DNA from: Bacteroidia bacterium
GTDB lineage: Bacteria; Bacteroidota; Bacteroidia; Chitinophagales; UBA2359
Assembly (NCBI GenBank): GCA_030427245.1
Contig: JAUHXA010000008.1
Location: 62,001-126,000, forward strand
Direction of reading: 5' to 3'
DNA: 64,000 nucleotides
Shown: one piece after another, positions 8,532 to 18,126 of the stretch
Position numbering within the stretch: the stretch's first letter is position 1
How the letters are laid out: the number at the start of each line of letters is the position of its first letter
Made by a program: the position numbers and the translations under genes
Notes under the pieces: model-generated
Told to the model about the DNA's origin: nothing
Seen by the model: the letters and a program-made list of their open reading frames with translations, nothing else
The model's database searches: none

Positions 8532-9035
8532 GAATTTCCAAAGCAGTGAGTTGAATTTGAGCTTTGAGTTTGCATTTGAATTTCCAAAGCAGTGAGTTGA
8601 ATTTGAGCTTTGAGTTTGCATTTGAAGTTCCAAAGCAGTGAGTTGAATTTGAGCTTTGGGTTTGCATTTGAAGTTCCAAAGCATTGAGTTGAATTTGGGC
8701 TTTGTGTTTGCATTTGAAGTTCCAAAGCAGTGAGTTGAATTTGGGCTTTGGGTTTGCATTTGAAGTTCCAAAGCAGTGAGTTGAATTTGAGCTTTGAGTT
8801 TGCATTTGAAGTTCCAAAGCAGTGAGTTGAATTTGAGCTTTGGGTTTGCATTTGAAGTTCCAAAGCATTGAGTTGAATTTGGGCTTTGTGTTTGCATTTG
8901 AAGTTCCAAAGCAGTGAGTTGAATTTGGGCTTTGGGTTTGCATTTGAAGTTCCAAAGCATTGAGTTGAATTTGAGCTTTGGGTTTGCATTTGAAGTTCCA
9001 AAACAGTGAGTTGTTGAGCTTTGAGTTTTAATTTT
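8532..9035 (+). repeat. Right tandem array, eleven 46-bp units
   Basis: Units begin at 8532, 8578, 8624, 8670, 8716, 8762, 8808, 8854, 8900, 8946 and 8992 (the last degenerate). The core is GAAGTTCCAAAGCAGTGAG followed by TTGAATTTGAGC; variation is mainly CAG/CAT and GAG/GGG. Two four-unit blocks look duplicated. The 46-bp period is not a multiple of three, so it opens long spurious frames on the minus strand. There are no unique spacers, so it is not CRISPR. Confidence 0.95.
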
Positions 9036-9050
9036 AAAAACAATATCAAA

Positions 9051-10061
9051 ATGAGTAAAATATACATACAAGACGTAACTCTTCGAGACGGAATGCACGC
9101 CATTCGTCATCAATACACCAAGCAGCAAATCGCCGATATAGCGATAGCATTGGACAAAGCCAAAATAGATGCCATCGAAATATCACATGGCGATGGACTC
9201 ACTGGCGGAAGCTTCAACTATGGATTTGGAGCACATACCGATTGGGAATGGTTGGAAGGGATTGCCGAAAAACTAACCCATGCAAAGCTAACGACTCTTT
9301 TGTTGCCAGGCATCGGAACGATTCACGATTTGAAGAGGGCCAGAGATTTGGGCGTCGAATCTGTGAGAGTTGCCACACACTGTACCGAAGCAGATATTTC
9401 AGCCCAGCACATTGAAGCCGCCAAAAATATGGGCATGGATGTGGGTGGATTTTTGATGATGGCACACATGAACGAACCTAAAAAGCTGGCAGAACAAGCC
9501 AAGTTGATGGAATCTTATGGAGCAGATTGTGTCTATATCACCGATTCGGCAGGTGCATTGATGATGGATGGAATCATAGACCGAGTCAAAGCCTACAAAG
9601 ACGTATTGAAGCCCGAAACAGAAATAGGAATACACTGCCATCACAATCTTTCCTTGGGAGTGGCCAATACCATTGTCGCAATGCAACATGGAGCAACTCG
9701 TTTGGATGCTTCCCTTGCAGGAATGGGCGCAGGTGCGGGCAATGCCCCTTTGGAGGTATTGATTGCCTGTTTGAACAAAATGGACGTACATCCAAATTGT
9801 GATTTGTATCAATTGATGGACTTGGCAGATGATGTGATTCGCCCCTTGCAGACCCGACCAGTACAAGTAGATAGAGAGACGCTTTCTTTGGGATATGCGG
9901 GCGTTTATTCGAGTTTTTTACTCCATTCCGAAAGAGCTGCTAAACGTTATGGCTTGGATACAAGAGCCATTTTGCAGGAACTGGGCAAACGCAAAATGGT
10001 GGGTGGTCAAGAAGACATGATCATTGATGTGGCATTGGATATGTTGGAGAAACAGAAATAA
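9051..10061 (+). CDS. mhpE: 4-hydroxy-2-oxovalerate aldolase
   Basis: A 336-residue class II pyruvate aldolase of the MhpE/DmpG/BphI family (HMGL-like TIM barrel plus a C-terminal communication domain). It cleaves 4-hydroxy-2-oxovalerate to pyruvate and acetaldehyde. The N-terminal [14 protein letters not shown] motif holds the metal-binding Asp and active-site Arg/His; the metal-binding HxH lies in [14 protein letters not shown] 9051 is chosen over an upstream in-frame TTG (9021) because family members begin just before this motif and the extra residues derive from the repeat array. It should complex with the acetaldehyde dehydrogenase encoded about 1 kb upstream; the arrays between them may weaken co-transcription. 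Confidence 0.92.
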   Translation: MSKIYIQDVTLRDGMHAIRHQYTKQQIADIAIALDKAKIDAIEISHGDGLTGGSFNYGFGAHTDWEWLEGIAEKLTHAKLTTLLLPGIGTIHDLKRARDLGVESVRVATHCTEADISAQHIEAAKNMGMDVGGFLMMAHMNEPKKLAEQAKLMESYGADCVYITDSAGALMMDGIIDRVKAYKDVLKPETEIGIHCHHNLSLGVANTIVAMQHGATRLDASLAGMGAGAGNAPLEVLIACLNKMDVHPNCDLYQLMDLADDVIRPLQTRPVQVDRETLSLGYAGVYSSFLLHSERAAKRYGLDTRAILQELGKRKMVGGQEDMIIDVALDMLEKQK

Positions 10062-10064
10062 TCA

Positions 10065-12104
10065 TCACATTCCCAAAGTCCGCATCAAAAACCGCATTTC
10101 ATAGTCCAAATCCTCAATGGTTTTTTGGACGGATTTACCCGTTCCATGCCCACTATCATAATCCATATAGAGCATAATCGGGTTGATTTGTCCCGTGTTG
10201 TTTTGGAGGGCCGCCACCATTTTTTTGGCGTGAAGCGGGTCCACACGGGTATCGTTTTCACCTGCAATAAACATAGTCGTTGGTAAGTCCACACCCATAC
10301 GAATATTGTGGTAAGGAGAGTAGGAGAGGAGGTAGCGAAAGTCGGCTTCTACATCAGGATTGCCGTATTCTGGAATCCAATAGCGGGCAATCAAAAATTT
10401 GTGGTAGCGAATCATGTCCAATAGTGGAACGGCACAAATTGCAGCTTGAAACAGGTCGGGGCGTTGGGTGATGACTGCGCCAATCAATAAGCCCCCATTG
10501 CTACCTCCTTCAATGCCCAATTTTTTTGTATTCGTATATTGTTCTTCAATCAGATATTCACCTGCTGCAATGAAGTCGTCAAAGCAATTTTGTTTCTTAA
10601 ACATCATACCATCGGTGTGCCAATTCTCACCATATTCATCTCCTCCTCTGATACACGCCAAAGCAAAAACACCTCCTCGGTTGATAAATGGAGCATAAGC
10701 ACCCACAAAAAACGGATAGCGACCAACATTGAAGCCACCATACGCAGTGAGTCGTACAGGATTGTTGCCATCCAATTGAAGGTCTTTTCGATGCACCAAA
10801 AACAAAGGTATTTTAGTGCCGTCTTTTGAAGGATAAAACACCAATTTGGATTCTACATTACGCATATCCACAGGCGTATCTTGCTGATGAAAAAACGACC
10901 ATTCCAAAGTGCTTCCATCCAATTTGTAGATAATAGATGGGTTGGTGAAAGTGGAAAAGCTCACAAAAACGGTATTGGAATAGTGGTGAAAACCCAAAGC
11001 GGATACGTTTCCTTCAATGGGCAGAGGCAATTCCTTCAATAGCTCGCCCTCTTTGGTATAGACAAACAAGCGGCTCAGAACATCTTTTTTTTCTTGGGTG
11101 ATGATGTAGTCTTTGGTCACCTGATACCCTTGCAACACTACATCCTCTTTTTCGCCAATCAATTCTCGCCAATGCTCAAAAGTAGCTTGTAATTTATTAG
11201 CCACCATCAACTTGAAATTAGGGGCTTCGTGATTGGTGAAGAAGTAAATCGTATCGTCAATAGCATTGGGATGCGCTCTTGACGTTTTGCTGCTGAACAA
11301 TTCGATTACTGGAGATGCTTCGGCCTTCCGAAAGGGCAACATTTGAATGGTATTCGAATTGAAATCTGCTTCCGAGATAAAACTCACATCGCTGAATTTG
11401 GCATCCCAGATGCTGGTAAAATCCTTGGCATCTTTGGGCGCAATAAGGAAGGTATCTTGCTCGTGAGGAGTACCGAGTTGGTGGCGATAAGTGCGAAGAG
11501 GCGTTTGGTTTTCGAGCATTTCCATGCTGCCTTTGGTGATGTAGGCGTGTCTGCCATCTCTGCACCAATTGAAGCCTCGAAGATTGGGAATGGCATCAAA
11601 CAGTTGGTCGCCTGATTCGATGTCTAATACGTAATAAGTTTGTATTTCAGCCCCTTTTGTTTGACAGCCAATGGCTATCTTATCGTTTTGATGGCTGACC
11701 GACATATCCAAAATAGCGGTTTGACCTTCGGGGTCAATGACTGTTGGGTCGAACAATAATTTTTCTTCTCCATTAAGGATGGTAAACAATTTGAACTGAG
11801 GGTCGCCTTTTTTGCGGCGTTGAAAAAACTGTTTGTCTCCTCGAAAAAAGATGGGCGTGGTAATATCTCGGTTGATATATGCTTCGAGTTCTTCTTGCAG
11901 ACCTTCAATGGGTGGGCAATTGGCATCCAAATACGCAATCGTAGCATCGTGTTGACTGGCAGTCCACTCGATAACGGTTTCATCGTTTTTGTTTTCGAGC
12001 CACTGATAACAATCGGTTAATTGTAGGCCATGTAAGTTGTCAATGACTGCTTGTGAAGGAGTATTAGGAGGATTGAAGGTATTGGAGTCTATTGGATTTA
12101 TCAT
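10065..12104 (-). CDS. Prolyl oligopeptidase family serine peptidase (S9A)
   Basis: A 679-residue prolyl endopeptidase, near the family's usual 700. An N-terminal segment (including YQWLEN) and a seven-bladed propeller precede the alpha/beta-hydrolase domain. The catalytic triad can be placed at Ser535 (GGSNGGL), Asp618 (ENDTRVDP) and His653 (DSGHGTG). It cleaves short peptides after proline. No signal peptide is present, so it is predicted to be cytoplasmic, consistent with a peptide-recycling role. It converges on the aldolase gene with only 3 bp between stops. A Bacteroidota-type promoter lies about 125 bp upstream of the start. Confidence 0.93.
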   Translation of the reverse strand: MINPIDSNTFNPPNTPSQAVIDNLHGLQLTDCYQWLENKNDETVIEWTASQHDATIAYLDANCPPIEGLQEELEAYINRDITTPIFFRGDKQFFQRRKKGDPQFKLFTILNGEEKLLFDPTVIDPEGQTAILDMSVSHQNDKIAIGCQTKGAEIQTYYVLDIESGDQLFDAIPNLRGFNWCRDGRHAYITKGSMEMLENQTPLRTYRHQLGTPHEQDTFLIAPKDAKDFTSIWDAKFSDVSFISEADFNSNTIQMLPFRKAEASPVIELFSSKTSRAHPNAIDDTIYFFTNHEAPNFKLMVANKLQATFEHWRELIGEKEDVVLQGYQVTKDYIITQEKKDVLSRLFVYTKEGELLKELPLPIEGNVSALGFHHYSNTVFVSFSTFTNPSIIYKLDGSTLEWSFFHQQDTPVDMRNVESKLVFYPSKDGTKIPLFLVHRKDLQLDGNNPVRLTAYGGFNVGRYPFFVGAYAPFINRGGVFALACIRGGDEYGENWHTDGMMFKKQNCFDDFIAAGEYLIEEQYTNTKKLGIEGGSNGGLLIGAVITQRPDLFQAAICAVPLLDMIRYHKFLIARYWIPEYGNPDVEADFRYLLSYSPYHNIRMGVDLPTTMFIAGENDTRVDPLHAKKMVAALQNNTGQINPIMLYMDYDSGHGTGKSVQKTIEDLDYEMRFLMRTLGM

Positions 12105-12228
12105 ATTGAATGTATCAAATTTGATGATGGTGGATTGCTTTAAGCAAATTCAAACAATACTTTGTGTGCGAGCTGATTAAGTTTTAGAAATGCCCAATTT
12201 AATATCTTTCTTTTGCTTTAAACGTCTG

Positions 12229-12236
12229 CAAAAGTA
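12229..12236 (-). promoter_or_regulatory. Possible -7 element (TACTTTTG) for the prolyl oligopeptidase gene
   Basis: On the minus strand this reads TACTTTTG, matching the Bacteroidota consensus TAnnTTTG. It implies a leader of about 120 nt. An odd palindrome TTGCTT-T-AAGCAA lies in that leader at 12135-12147. Confidence 0.4.
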
Positions 12237-12344
12237 CGATTATTACAGGTAATTTAGGAGTTTGCTTCCTAAGTAAATATGGGAAGACAATAGAAAGTAA
12301 ACATTTCACAAAAAGCAGTGTTGAAATTTGAACTTGCGTTTTAC

Positions 12345-15300
12345 TTATTGCTTCACCACTTCTTCAACCCAGACCCCTTGCTCACCCGTCAATCTGACCA
12401 AATAAACGCCAGTGGCTAAACTGGACAAATTCAGTGTCGTCTGTCCTTGATGGATTAATTGTCTTTGAAGGAGTTTGCCTTGAAGGTCAAACAATTGAAG
12501 CGTAAGCGTTTCGTTTTCAGACACCTCAATTTGCAGTTGGTTATGAGTGGGATTGGGGTACATTTTTATCACTCCACCTTCCCAAAGGTCAGCAATTGAA
12601 GTGCTGCCCTGAATGATGGGAAGCGAAACCCGATTGTTGTCATGGCAGTCTTCTTCAAGCGCACTACTGACTTTGACCTCCAATTCGTATTCCTCCAAAG
12701 TATTGGCTACTTCAATAGGAGAGGTGAATTCATAGACCATTTCGTAAGTAGGAGAAGTGACCGTTTCGGTGGTTAGAATGGTTTCAGTTCCATCGCTTTC
12801 GACTTTCACCACTGCAATATCCATGTTGTCCTCAACTGCTTTGCCCAAATTGGTCACTCGCACCTTCAAAGCCACTTCTTCCATGCCCGTCACTTCGTAG
12901 CGTCCGTCCACCAATTGCAGAGCCTCGCCTGTTATTGCATCTAAAAGAGTGACATCATTTCGGATTTCGGTTTTGACGGTATAAGCATCTTCTACGTCAA
13001 TAAATGAATATTCATAGTCATTGCTAATGACATATTCTGGCTTCGCAAAACTGCCACCAATCACCAACGCAGGGTCGCCTTCAAAACTATGCTGTTCGAT
13101 AGCTGCTCGAAATTGATGGTAAAATGGGTCGTTTTCATCTGCAATGTAGAGTGCTTCAATGGTTTCCTTCAATGCCTTTCCAAGTGGTGCATTGTAGTTG
13201 GTTTGACTGATTTGGCGGTAGAGTTCGGTGTAAAAAACGTCCTCTGCTTGTTTCCAATGAAAACTGACATTGCCCAAAAACCCAATCGCACCTTTGTTTG
13301 GAGCCAAAACCCAATCTTCCTCCATTGAAGGCTCGCTGTTGGGGGATTTGAAGACATTTCCTGTAAAAGAGGAACTGGAAAAAATAATGGGAAAACGGGG
13401 CGTAACTTGTTGATAACCATTTAGGTTTTTCAATACATCCGATTTCCAAATTTGCCCTGTGCTGTGTCCAAAAAAGTGCAAGAGTCCAATGCCTTCTTCA
13501 ATAAATGGCGTGGTATTGAAAAGTGGGTCATAATTTAGTCCTGCTTGAAGGTCTAATACAATTCCACCAAAATTGTTGCCTTCTAAAATGGATTCATAGC
13601 CCTCTAAGTAGTTCTTTGTGAGCGTATATTCAGCTTCATCATTGCCTACTGTTTGAAACAATGCTTCTTTGCGCCATGCTCGTTCTTCCATGCTGCAACC
13701 TGCAATATCTTCGTATCCTTGAATTTTATTCAAGTAGTTTTTGACATCTTCAGGTGTGCGTGCGCTCAACCTCCCCACTGCAATCTGCGGGCGATAATCA
13801 TTGAAGCCTCTTGCTGTTAAGAAAACATCAGATGGTTGGTGTCCGAAAGTGGGAATAAAATTGGCATTGAAGGTAGAAGGAGTAGAGGTGACTCTATAGT
13901 CTAATCCTTTTCCCATCAAAAACAAATATTCGGGTTTTGCAGCCCAATTGTCCACTGCAAAATGGATGAAATGACGGATGCTCAAAGGATGGTTTTGAAT
14001 GCCATGTGCAAATTGGTCGTAGAGTTCTTGAATGTCTGCAATGACTACATTGTAATTGCCTCCCACTTCACTGCTTCGGTAATCAGCATAAGCCTGTACC
14101 CAATCGGTTTCACCATCATGCAAGGTAGGATGGGAAAGCAAAATGTAGTCGCCTTGATTGGCGATTGCAGCGTAGTTTGTAAACTGTATAGGTTGAAGAG
14201 ATTCAATTCTTTGGATAGTACCGTTTTCTTGGTTTACCAAAAATAAGGAGCGGGTTTCAGTACTCATTGAAGGGCTGGGTAGCAAGTGAATTTTATACAA
14301 ATTTTCTTCTGCTTCAATTTGGTAGCGTTGCGAATTGCTTACATCGTACAATACTGCCCAATTGCCGCCATTGAAGTTGCTCACTTCAAAATAGGCTTCA
14401 TCAGCGTGCTGCAATTCAAAGTAAAATTCATCGGCATTCACTACTTCACCTGCCGAATAAGTTCTGAAATCAAATTGGCGAGGATAAATCAAAAAGGTGT
14501 AAGATATGGACTGCCAATCTTCGATAGCGGTAGTAAATAAGTCGCCTACTGATTGATAAGTTACTCCTGTACGAACATCACTAAGCTCAGAAACCTCTAA
14601 GGTCGCTTCGTATATGGGCGTATCATGACCTTCGTAAGTGCCATCAATGTAGAGATTATCGTTGATGCGAACTTGAAGGTGGTGGTCGATTTCTACCATT
14701 AAATCATCGTTTTGTCCAACCACTTTTGTTTGTAAAGTGGCCAAGGGTGCGTTTTCACCTCGATAGGCTCCCAAAGTAGGAATTTGATACGTTTTCGTGG
14801 TTTCTCCCACAATGATAGAAGATACAAAACCTTCCCCTTTTTCCATTTTAGCAAAATTGCTGTTGATACCATCGGGGCGTTCGAGGGAAGTGATTCGGGT
14901 AGGTTCACCTGGCATAAAAATATTGCGATAGATTTGACCCGATTCATATAGGAAATATTCCTCTTGTTCGGGCAGTTCCCCACTCAAATCATTTGCCACC
15001 GTTTCTATTCTTTTTCCCTCAAAGCTATCATCCCACATTAGATAGTAGGCAGCTTTGGGCGTATATAAGCTTCGGCGGTCGGTCAACTGCCACTCTGGAT
15101 TTTCAAACATTTGGGTATCAAAACTGCCATCATTTTTGGTGGCGTAAAATTCGATATATACATCCTCTAAAACATCGCTTAGAGGAGAAATATAAATGGG
15201 AATTTCTTGCCCACGGCTATATAGGTGAAACCCTTCTAATGGCATTGTTCCCAAGCCTATTTCATCTAAAACATTCAGTGTAATTCGGTAAATTCCATCT

Positions 15301-15431
15301 TCTTCAATGTAGAATTTGTGGTATGTTTTTTCATAATCAATCCACTCATTGAAGTAGGTGGATTCTTGGGCGAAGAGCTGAAAACTGAAACTGATAAATA
15401 AGCATGAGATGATTGTGAATAAGGATTTCAT
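12345..15431 (-). CDS. C25 (gingipain/PorU-like) peptidase homologue with Cys-to-Ser active site, T9SS cargo
   Basis: A 1028-residue secreted protein: signal peptide (residues 1-21, ending LFAQ), a PorU2-like N-terminal beta domain opening YFNEWIDYEKTYHKFYI, a C25 caspase-like peptidase domain (about residues 430-790), Ig-like strands and a T9SS type A sorting domain (MYPNPTHNQLQI, ending VVKQ). The catalytic His is kept (His656, FFGHS). The residue aligned with the catalytic Cys is Ser688 (FSSSSF versus FASSCF in the paralogue at 37381-42489); the codon is TCT where TGT would give Cys. It may therefore be a non-peptidase scaffold or a serine variant. Sequence order and length otherwise match the family, and no frameshift is present. 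Confidence 0.85.
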   Translation of the reverse strand: MKSLFTIISCLFISFSFQLFAQESTYFNEWIDYEKTYHKFYIEEDGIYRITLNVLDEIGLGTMPLEGFHLYSRGQEIPIYISPLSDVLEDVYIEFYATKNDGSFDTQMFENPEWQLTDRRSLYTPKAAYYLMWDDSFEGKRIETVANDLSGELPEQEEYFLYESGQIYRNIFMPGEPTRITSLERPDGINSNFAKMEKGEGFVSSIIVGETTKTYQIPTLGAYRGENAPLATLQTKVVGQNDDLMVEIDHHLQVRINDNLYIDGTYEGHDTPIYEATLEVSELSDVRTGVTYQSVGDLFTTAIEDWQSISYTFLIYPRQFDFRTYSAGEVVNADEFYFELQHADEAYFEVSNFNGGNWAVLYDVSNSQRYQIEAEENLYKIHLLPSPSMSTETRSLFLVNQENGTIQRIESLQPIQFTNYAAIANQGDYILLSHPTLHDGETDWVQAYADYRSSEVGGNYNVVIADIQELYDQFAHGIQNHPLSIRHFIHFAVDNWAAKPEYLFLMGKGLDYRVTSTPSTFNANFIPTFGHQPSDVFLTARGFNDYRPQIAVGRLSARTPEDVKNYLNKIQGYEDIAGCSMEERAWRKEALFQTVGNDEAEYTLTKNYLEGYESILEGNNFGGIVLDLQAGLNYDPLFNTTPFIEEGIGLLHFFGHSTGQIWKSDVLKNLNGYQQVTPRFPIIFSSSSFTGNVFKSPNSEPSMEEDWVLAPNKGAIGFLGNVSFHWKQAEDVFYTELYRQISQTNYNAPLGKALKETIEALYIADENDPFYHQFRAAIEQHSFEGDPALVIGGSFAKPEYVISNDYEYSFIDVEDAYTVKTEIRNDVTLLDAITGEALQLVDGRYEVTGMEEVALKVRVTNLGKAVEDNMDIAVVKVESDGTETILTTETVTSPTYEMVYEFTSPIEVANTLEEYELEVKVSSALEEDCHDNNRVSLPIIQGSTSIADLWEGGVIKMYPNPTHNQLQIEVSENETLTLQLFDLQGKLLQRQLIHQGQTTLNLSSLATGVYLVRLTGEQGVWVEEVVKQ

Positions 15432-15548
15432 ATTTTTTCTTTTTGTGTTAAAAATTTGCTTGTCATAATAGTAAAACGAAAAGACAAAAAAAGGTAAACC
15501 GATTTTTCGGTTTTTTGAGGAAAAATATTCTTAAATGCATAAAAAAAC

Positions 15549-15579
15549 TTGATAGACAAGTCTTTTTTATGTATATTTG
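15549..15579 (+). promoter_or_regulatory. Bacteroidota-type promoter upstream of the small secreted protein gene
   Basis: A -33-like TTG (15549-15551) is followed after 20 bp by TATATTTG (15572-15579), matching TAnnTTTG. The start codon at 15613 is 33 bp downstream. A hairpin with T-run (AAACCGA..TCGGTTT, 15496-15516) lies just upstream in this divergent intergenic region. Confidence 0.55.
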
Positions 15580-15612
15580 ATAATCTATAAAATGTAAAAT
15601 AGATAAACGTAG

Positions 15613-16137
15613 ATGAAAAAAAAGAATGAAAAAATAACGTATGTATTTCAGATAATTTTTTTTATGGGGATTCTGCTTACCTCTTCAAATCTATCTGCAC
15701 AATCTTTATTAGATAAAATAGGAGGTATTCCCACCCAGTTTGTTATTACTACTAACAGCATACCTATAGAAGTAGAAAATCAGGTGTTGTTCCAAAAAGA
15801 TATGACAAATCACAAATACGTGTATAATCTTAGGGGAAATATAGATGAGGTTTTTCATGGAAACAAGAAAAGTGTATTCTATTTAGAATTTATTGCTTCT
15901 GATAAAATCAGTAATGGAATGGATAAACCAAATAAGAAAAAAAATATAGCTGTAAGAGTGTATGACCAAGATAACAATGAACTCAATCTCACAAGTTCAA
16001 TAGATTATCGTCCTCTGTATAAAATAGCTACTATGAATGTTTCTGATAATTACGTATATACAATTGACTTTGAAGATGCGCCACTTTTATTATTGAGCAA
16101 AGTAAATAGAATTGACATTGAGGGAGTCACTCAGTAA
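15613..16137 (+). CDS. Secreted protein of unknown function
   Basis: I do not recognise this 174-residue protein. It begins with a Lys-rich stretch and a hydrophobic signal peptide (about residues 10-30, cleavage near LSAQS). The mature part, about 145 residues, alternates short strands and charged loops with no Cys and no repeat or sorting domain, so release to the periplasm is more likely than T9SS export. A good Bacteroidota promoter lies 33 bp upstream. It is transcribed divergently from the C25 homologue and converges on the next gene 10 bp away, so it is probably monocistronic. Confidence 0.65.
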   Translation: MKKKNEKITYVFQIIFFMGILLTSSNLSAQSLLDKIGGIPTQFVITTNSIPIEVENQVLFQKDMTNHKYVYNLRGNIDEVFHGNKKSVFYLEFIASDKISNGMDKPNKKKNIAVRVYDQDNNELNLTSSIDYRPLYKIATMNVSDNYVYTIDFEDAPLLLLSKVNRIDIEGVTQ

Positions 16138-16147
16138 TAAGATTTTC

Positions 16148-16555
16148 TCATGATTGATAACCTCGTTGTAGTTCTATGATGTTTTCTATAAACACTTTAT
16201 TTTCATTTAAATAGCGATTCGCCTCAAACTGCAAAAAAACATCTTGCGCTTCAATGCGAAACTCAGGCTGTATCACAATTTGAAGGTCAGTGTAGGGAAT
16301 CAACCATATAAATTGACGGAGTCGCTTATTGAAGTGAACAAGGATGCCTTTGGGACGAAGTTCGATATTGGCATAAGTCAAGTCTTCCGTCATGCTCAAG
16401 TAGGTGTCAAAATGAGGACTTGCTTTTTCGACCATCATGCGCTTAGAACCAATGCCACCCATTTTGATTCTTTGCCAGAACGAATAAGGAGAACCTACAT
16501 TAGTGTTGATTAATTGAAGCGTTTCTTTTTCTTGGAGTGTTGTTTCGAGAATCAT
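16148..16555 (-). CDS. Conserved-type cytoplasmic protein of unknown function
   Basis: A 135-residue soluble protein with no signal peptide or membrane segment. It is rich in beta-strand-like segments (YANIELRPKGILVHF, QFIWLIPYTDLQIVI) and ends in an amphipathic helix (LNENKVFIENIIELQRGY). The pattern resembles small PH-like or uncharacterised Bacteroidota proteins, but I cannot name the family. The even codon use and the intact 5' and 3' ends support a real gene. It lies downstream of, and in the same direction as, the symporter gene (about 90 bp apart on the minus strand is upstream, so it is read separately). Confidence 0.6.
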   Translation of the reverse strand: MILETTLQEKETLQLINTNVGSPYSFWQRIKMGGIGSKRMMVEKASPHFDTYLSMTEDLTYANIELRPKGILVHFNKRLRQFIWLIPYTDLQIVIQPEFRIEAQDVFLQFEANRYLNENKVFIENIIELQRGYQS

Positions 16556-16646
16556 GTTGAAGTTTGTTGAATTGCGTTTGAAACAGGAAGGAGTAAGTAT
16601 TGTTTAGGGTGAATAGACAAAGAGGGGACAGACAAGAATGTCTGTG

Positions 16647-18068
16647 TTACTTTGTCTTAGATAAACTCCCGCCAACTGCAATCACCCCCGCCAATGCCAC
16701 AATCGGTAAAACAGGCTCAAAACCCAACAAAACCGTTTGTGGAATCCAGCCCAATAAAAGCCCTACCAAAAAAGCTTCCCCTATTGCAATTGACAGGAAA
16801 CAAGCCATTGGATTGGGGTTTTTGAAGTGCAAGACAACGAAAGTAGCGGGAAAGAGGATGGACAAGCCTGTGAACGCATTTTTGACAATCACAAAAATGG
16901 TGGCAGGTGGTTGGAAGGCAATGGTTAAACCGATAATTGCCAAGACAATCACCAATATCCGCCCCATCCAAATTTGCTGCCCAAAACCTGCTTTGGGACG
17001 TACAAAAGAAACGTATAAATCACGTGTAAGCATCGTACTCAATGCCAACAATTGCGAATCCAAAGTCGACATAAAAGCCGCCAATGCGCCTGTCATAATC
17101 AAGGCTGCAAGCCACTGAGGAGCGTGAAGATTGAGCATCATAGGAAGAATATTGTCGGCTTCTCTACCTACCAAATCGGGAAAAGATAAATGCCCCCAAA
17201 CGCCAATCATTACCGGACAAATAAACAAAACCAATGGCACTGCGGCATACATCACCGTAGCGAATTTGAAGGCTTTGAGGTCTTTGGAAACGTAGAAGCG
17301 CATGAACATTTGCGGAAACATTGGCACACAAAACACCCACAAAAGCATCAAACTCATCCATTTTTGCCAAGTGAAATAACCATCACCTCCTGCTCGGCTG
17401 AACAAGTCTGGTTTGAGTGCATATACTTGTTCGTTGGCTGCGGTGATGCCACCCAAACTATCCGCTACGACCCAAACTGCCCCAAACATCAATCCGAACA
17501 TCAACACGCCCTGTATCATATCCGTAATCGCTACGGTTCTCATCCCTCCAATAAACACATAAAACACAATGAAAATGGTCAATCCCATTGCGCCCCAAAA
17601 GTAGGGAATCTGCCCGTCTGTGAGTGCCTCCAAAATGATGCCTGCGCCAATCGGTTGGACTGCCATGTAAGGTAAGGTGAAAAAGACCATCACCAACAAA
17701 TAAAGGAGCTTCAATGAGCTACTACCCGTTTTGTCGCCTATCATTTCGGCAGGAGTGATATAGGAATTTCGCTTGCCTTCTTGCCAAGCTTTGAAGCCGA
17801 TGAGATAGAAAGACAAAGCTGCAAAGGCAGTTCCGAATCCCATCATGGCATAGTAGCTGTATCCCGTTCGATATCCTTCTCCCGCAAATCCCAAAAAGAA
17901 AAAGGCACTGAAATTGGTGGCAATGAAGGTAAAAAATACGACCATACTGCCCAATCCCCTATTTGCCAAAAAATAGTCTTCGGGTGTTGCAGCACTTTGT
18001 CGGTAGCCGATGAAGCCGCTTAAGAGGGTAAGTAAGAGATAAATGGAGAGTATCAGGTAAACGGTCAT
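16647..18068 (-). CDS. Sodium:solute symporter (SSS family)
   Basis: A 473-residue inner-membrane transporter with about 13 hydrophobic helices, the LeuT-like fold of the SSS family (PutP, SglT, PanF relatives). Landmarks are the early DYFLANRGLGSMVVFFTFIATNFSAF region (TM2, with the Na+-site Ser/Ala), YMAVQPIGAGIILEAL, and GALAAFMSTLDSQLLALSTMLTRDLY in TM8, which carries the conserved Na2-site serines. The solute cannot be told from sequence alone. The ATG at 18066-18068 places TM1 directly after the start; an upstream in-frame ATG would add 37 low-complexity residues that come from intergenic repeat DNA. No obvious operon partner. Confidence 0.88.
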   Translation of the reverse strand: MTVYLILSIYLLLTLLSGFIGYRQSAATPEDYFLANRGLGSMVVFFTFIATNFSAFFFLGFAGEGYRTGYSYYAMMGFGTAFAALSFYLIGFKAWQEGKRNSYITPAEMIGDKTGSSSLKLLYLLVMVFFTLPYMAVQPIGAGIILEALTDGQIPYFWGAMGLTIFIVFYVFIGGMRTVAITDMIQGVLMFGLMFGAVWVVADSLGGITAANEQVYALKPDLFSRAGGDGYFTWQKWMSLMLLWVFCVPMFPQMFMRFYVSKDLKAFKFATVMYAAVPLVLFICPVMIGVWGHLSFPDLVGREADNILPMMLNLHAPQWLAALIMTGALAAFMSTLDSQLLALSTMLTRDLYVSFVRPKAGFGQQIWMGRILVIVLAIIGLTIAFQPPATIFVIVKNAFTGLSILFPATFVVLHFKNPNPMACFLSIAIGEAFLVGLLLGWIPQTVLLGFEPVLPIVALAGVIAVGGSLSKTK

Positions 18069-18126
18069 TGAAAATTGAGAATGGTAAATTGAAAATTCAA
18101 AATGGAAATTTATGGAAATTATTTGA

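Noticed and set aside
8532-9035. Possible CRISPR array
   Set aside because: Units are contiguous with only point variants and no unique spacers; no cas genes are nearby.
8433-9128. Long minus-strand open frames with a repeated Leu/Gln/Asn-rich peptide
   Set aside because: They arise from the 46-bp tandem array. Because 46 is not a multiple of three, the same repeat is read in three frames, giving similar peptides in all of them. There is no start signal or family match.
15496-15516. Hairpin with T-run (AAACCGA/TCGGTTT) as a terminator
   Set aside because: It lies between divergent gene starts, so no transcript reads into it from an upstream plus-strand gene. It is kept only as a note on the promoter region.
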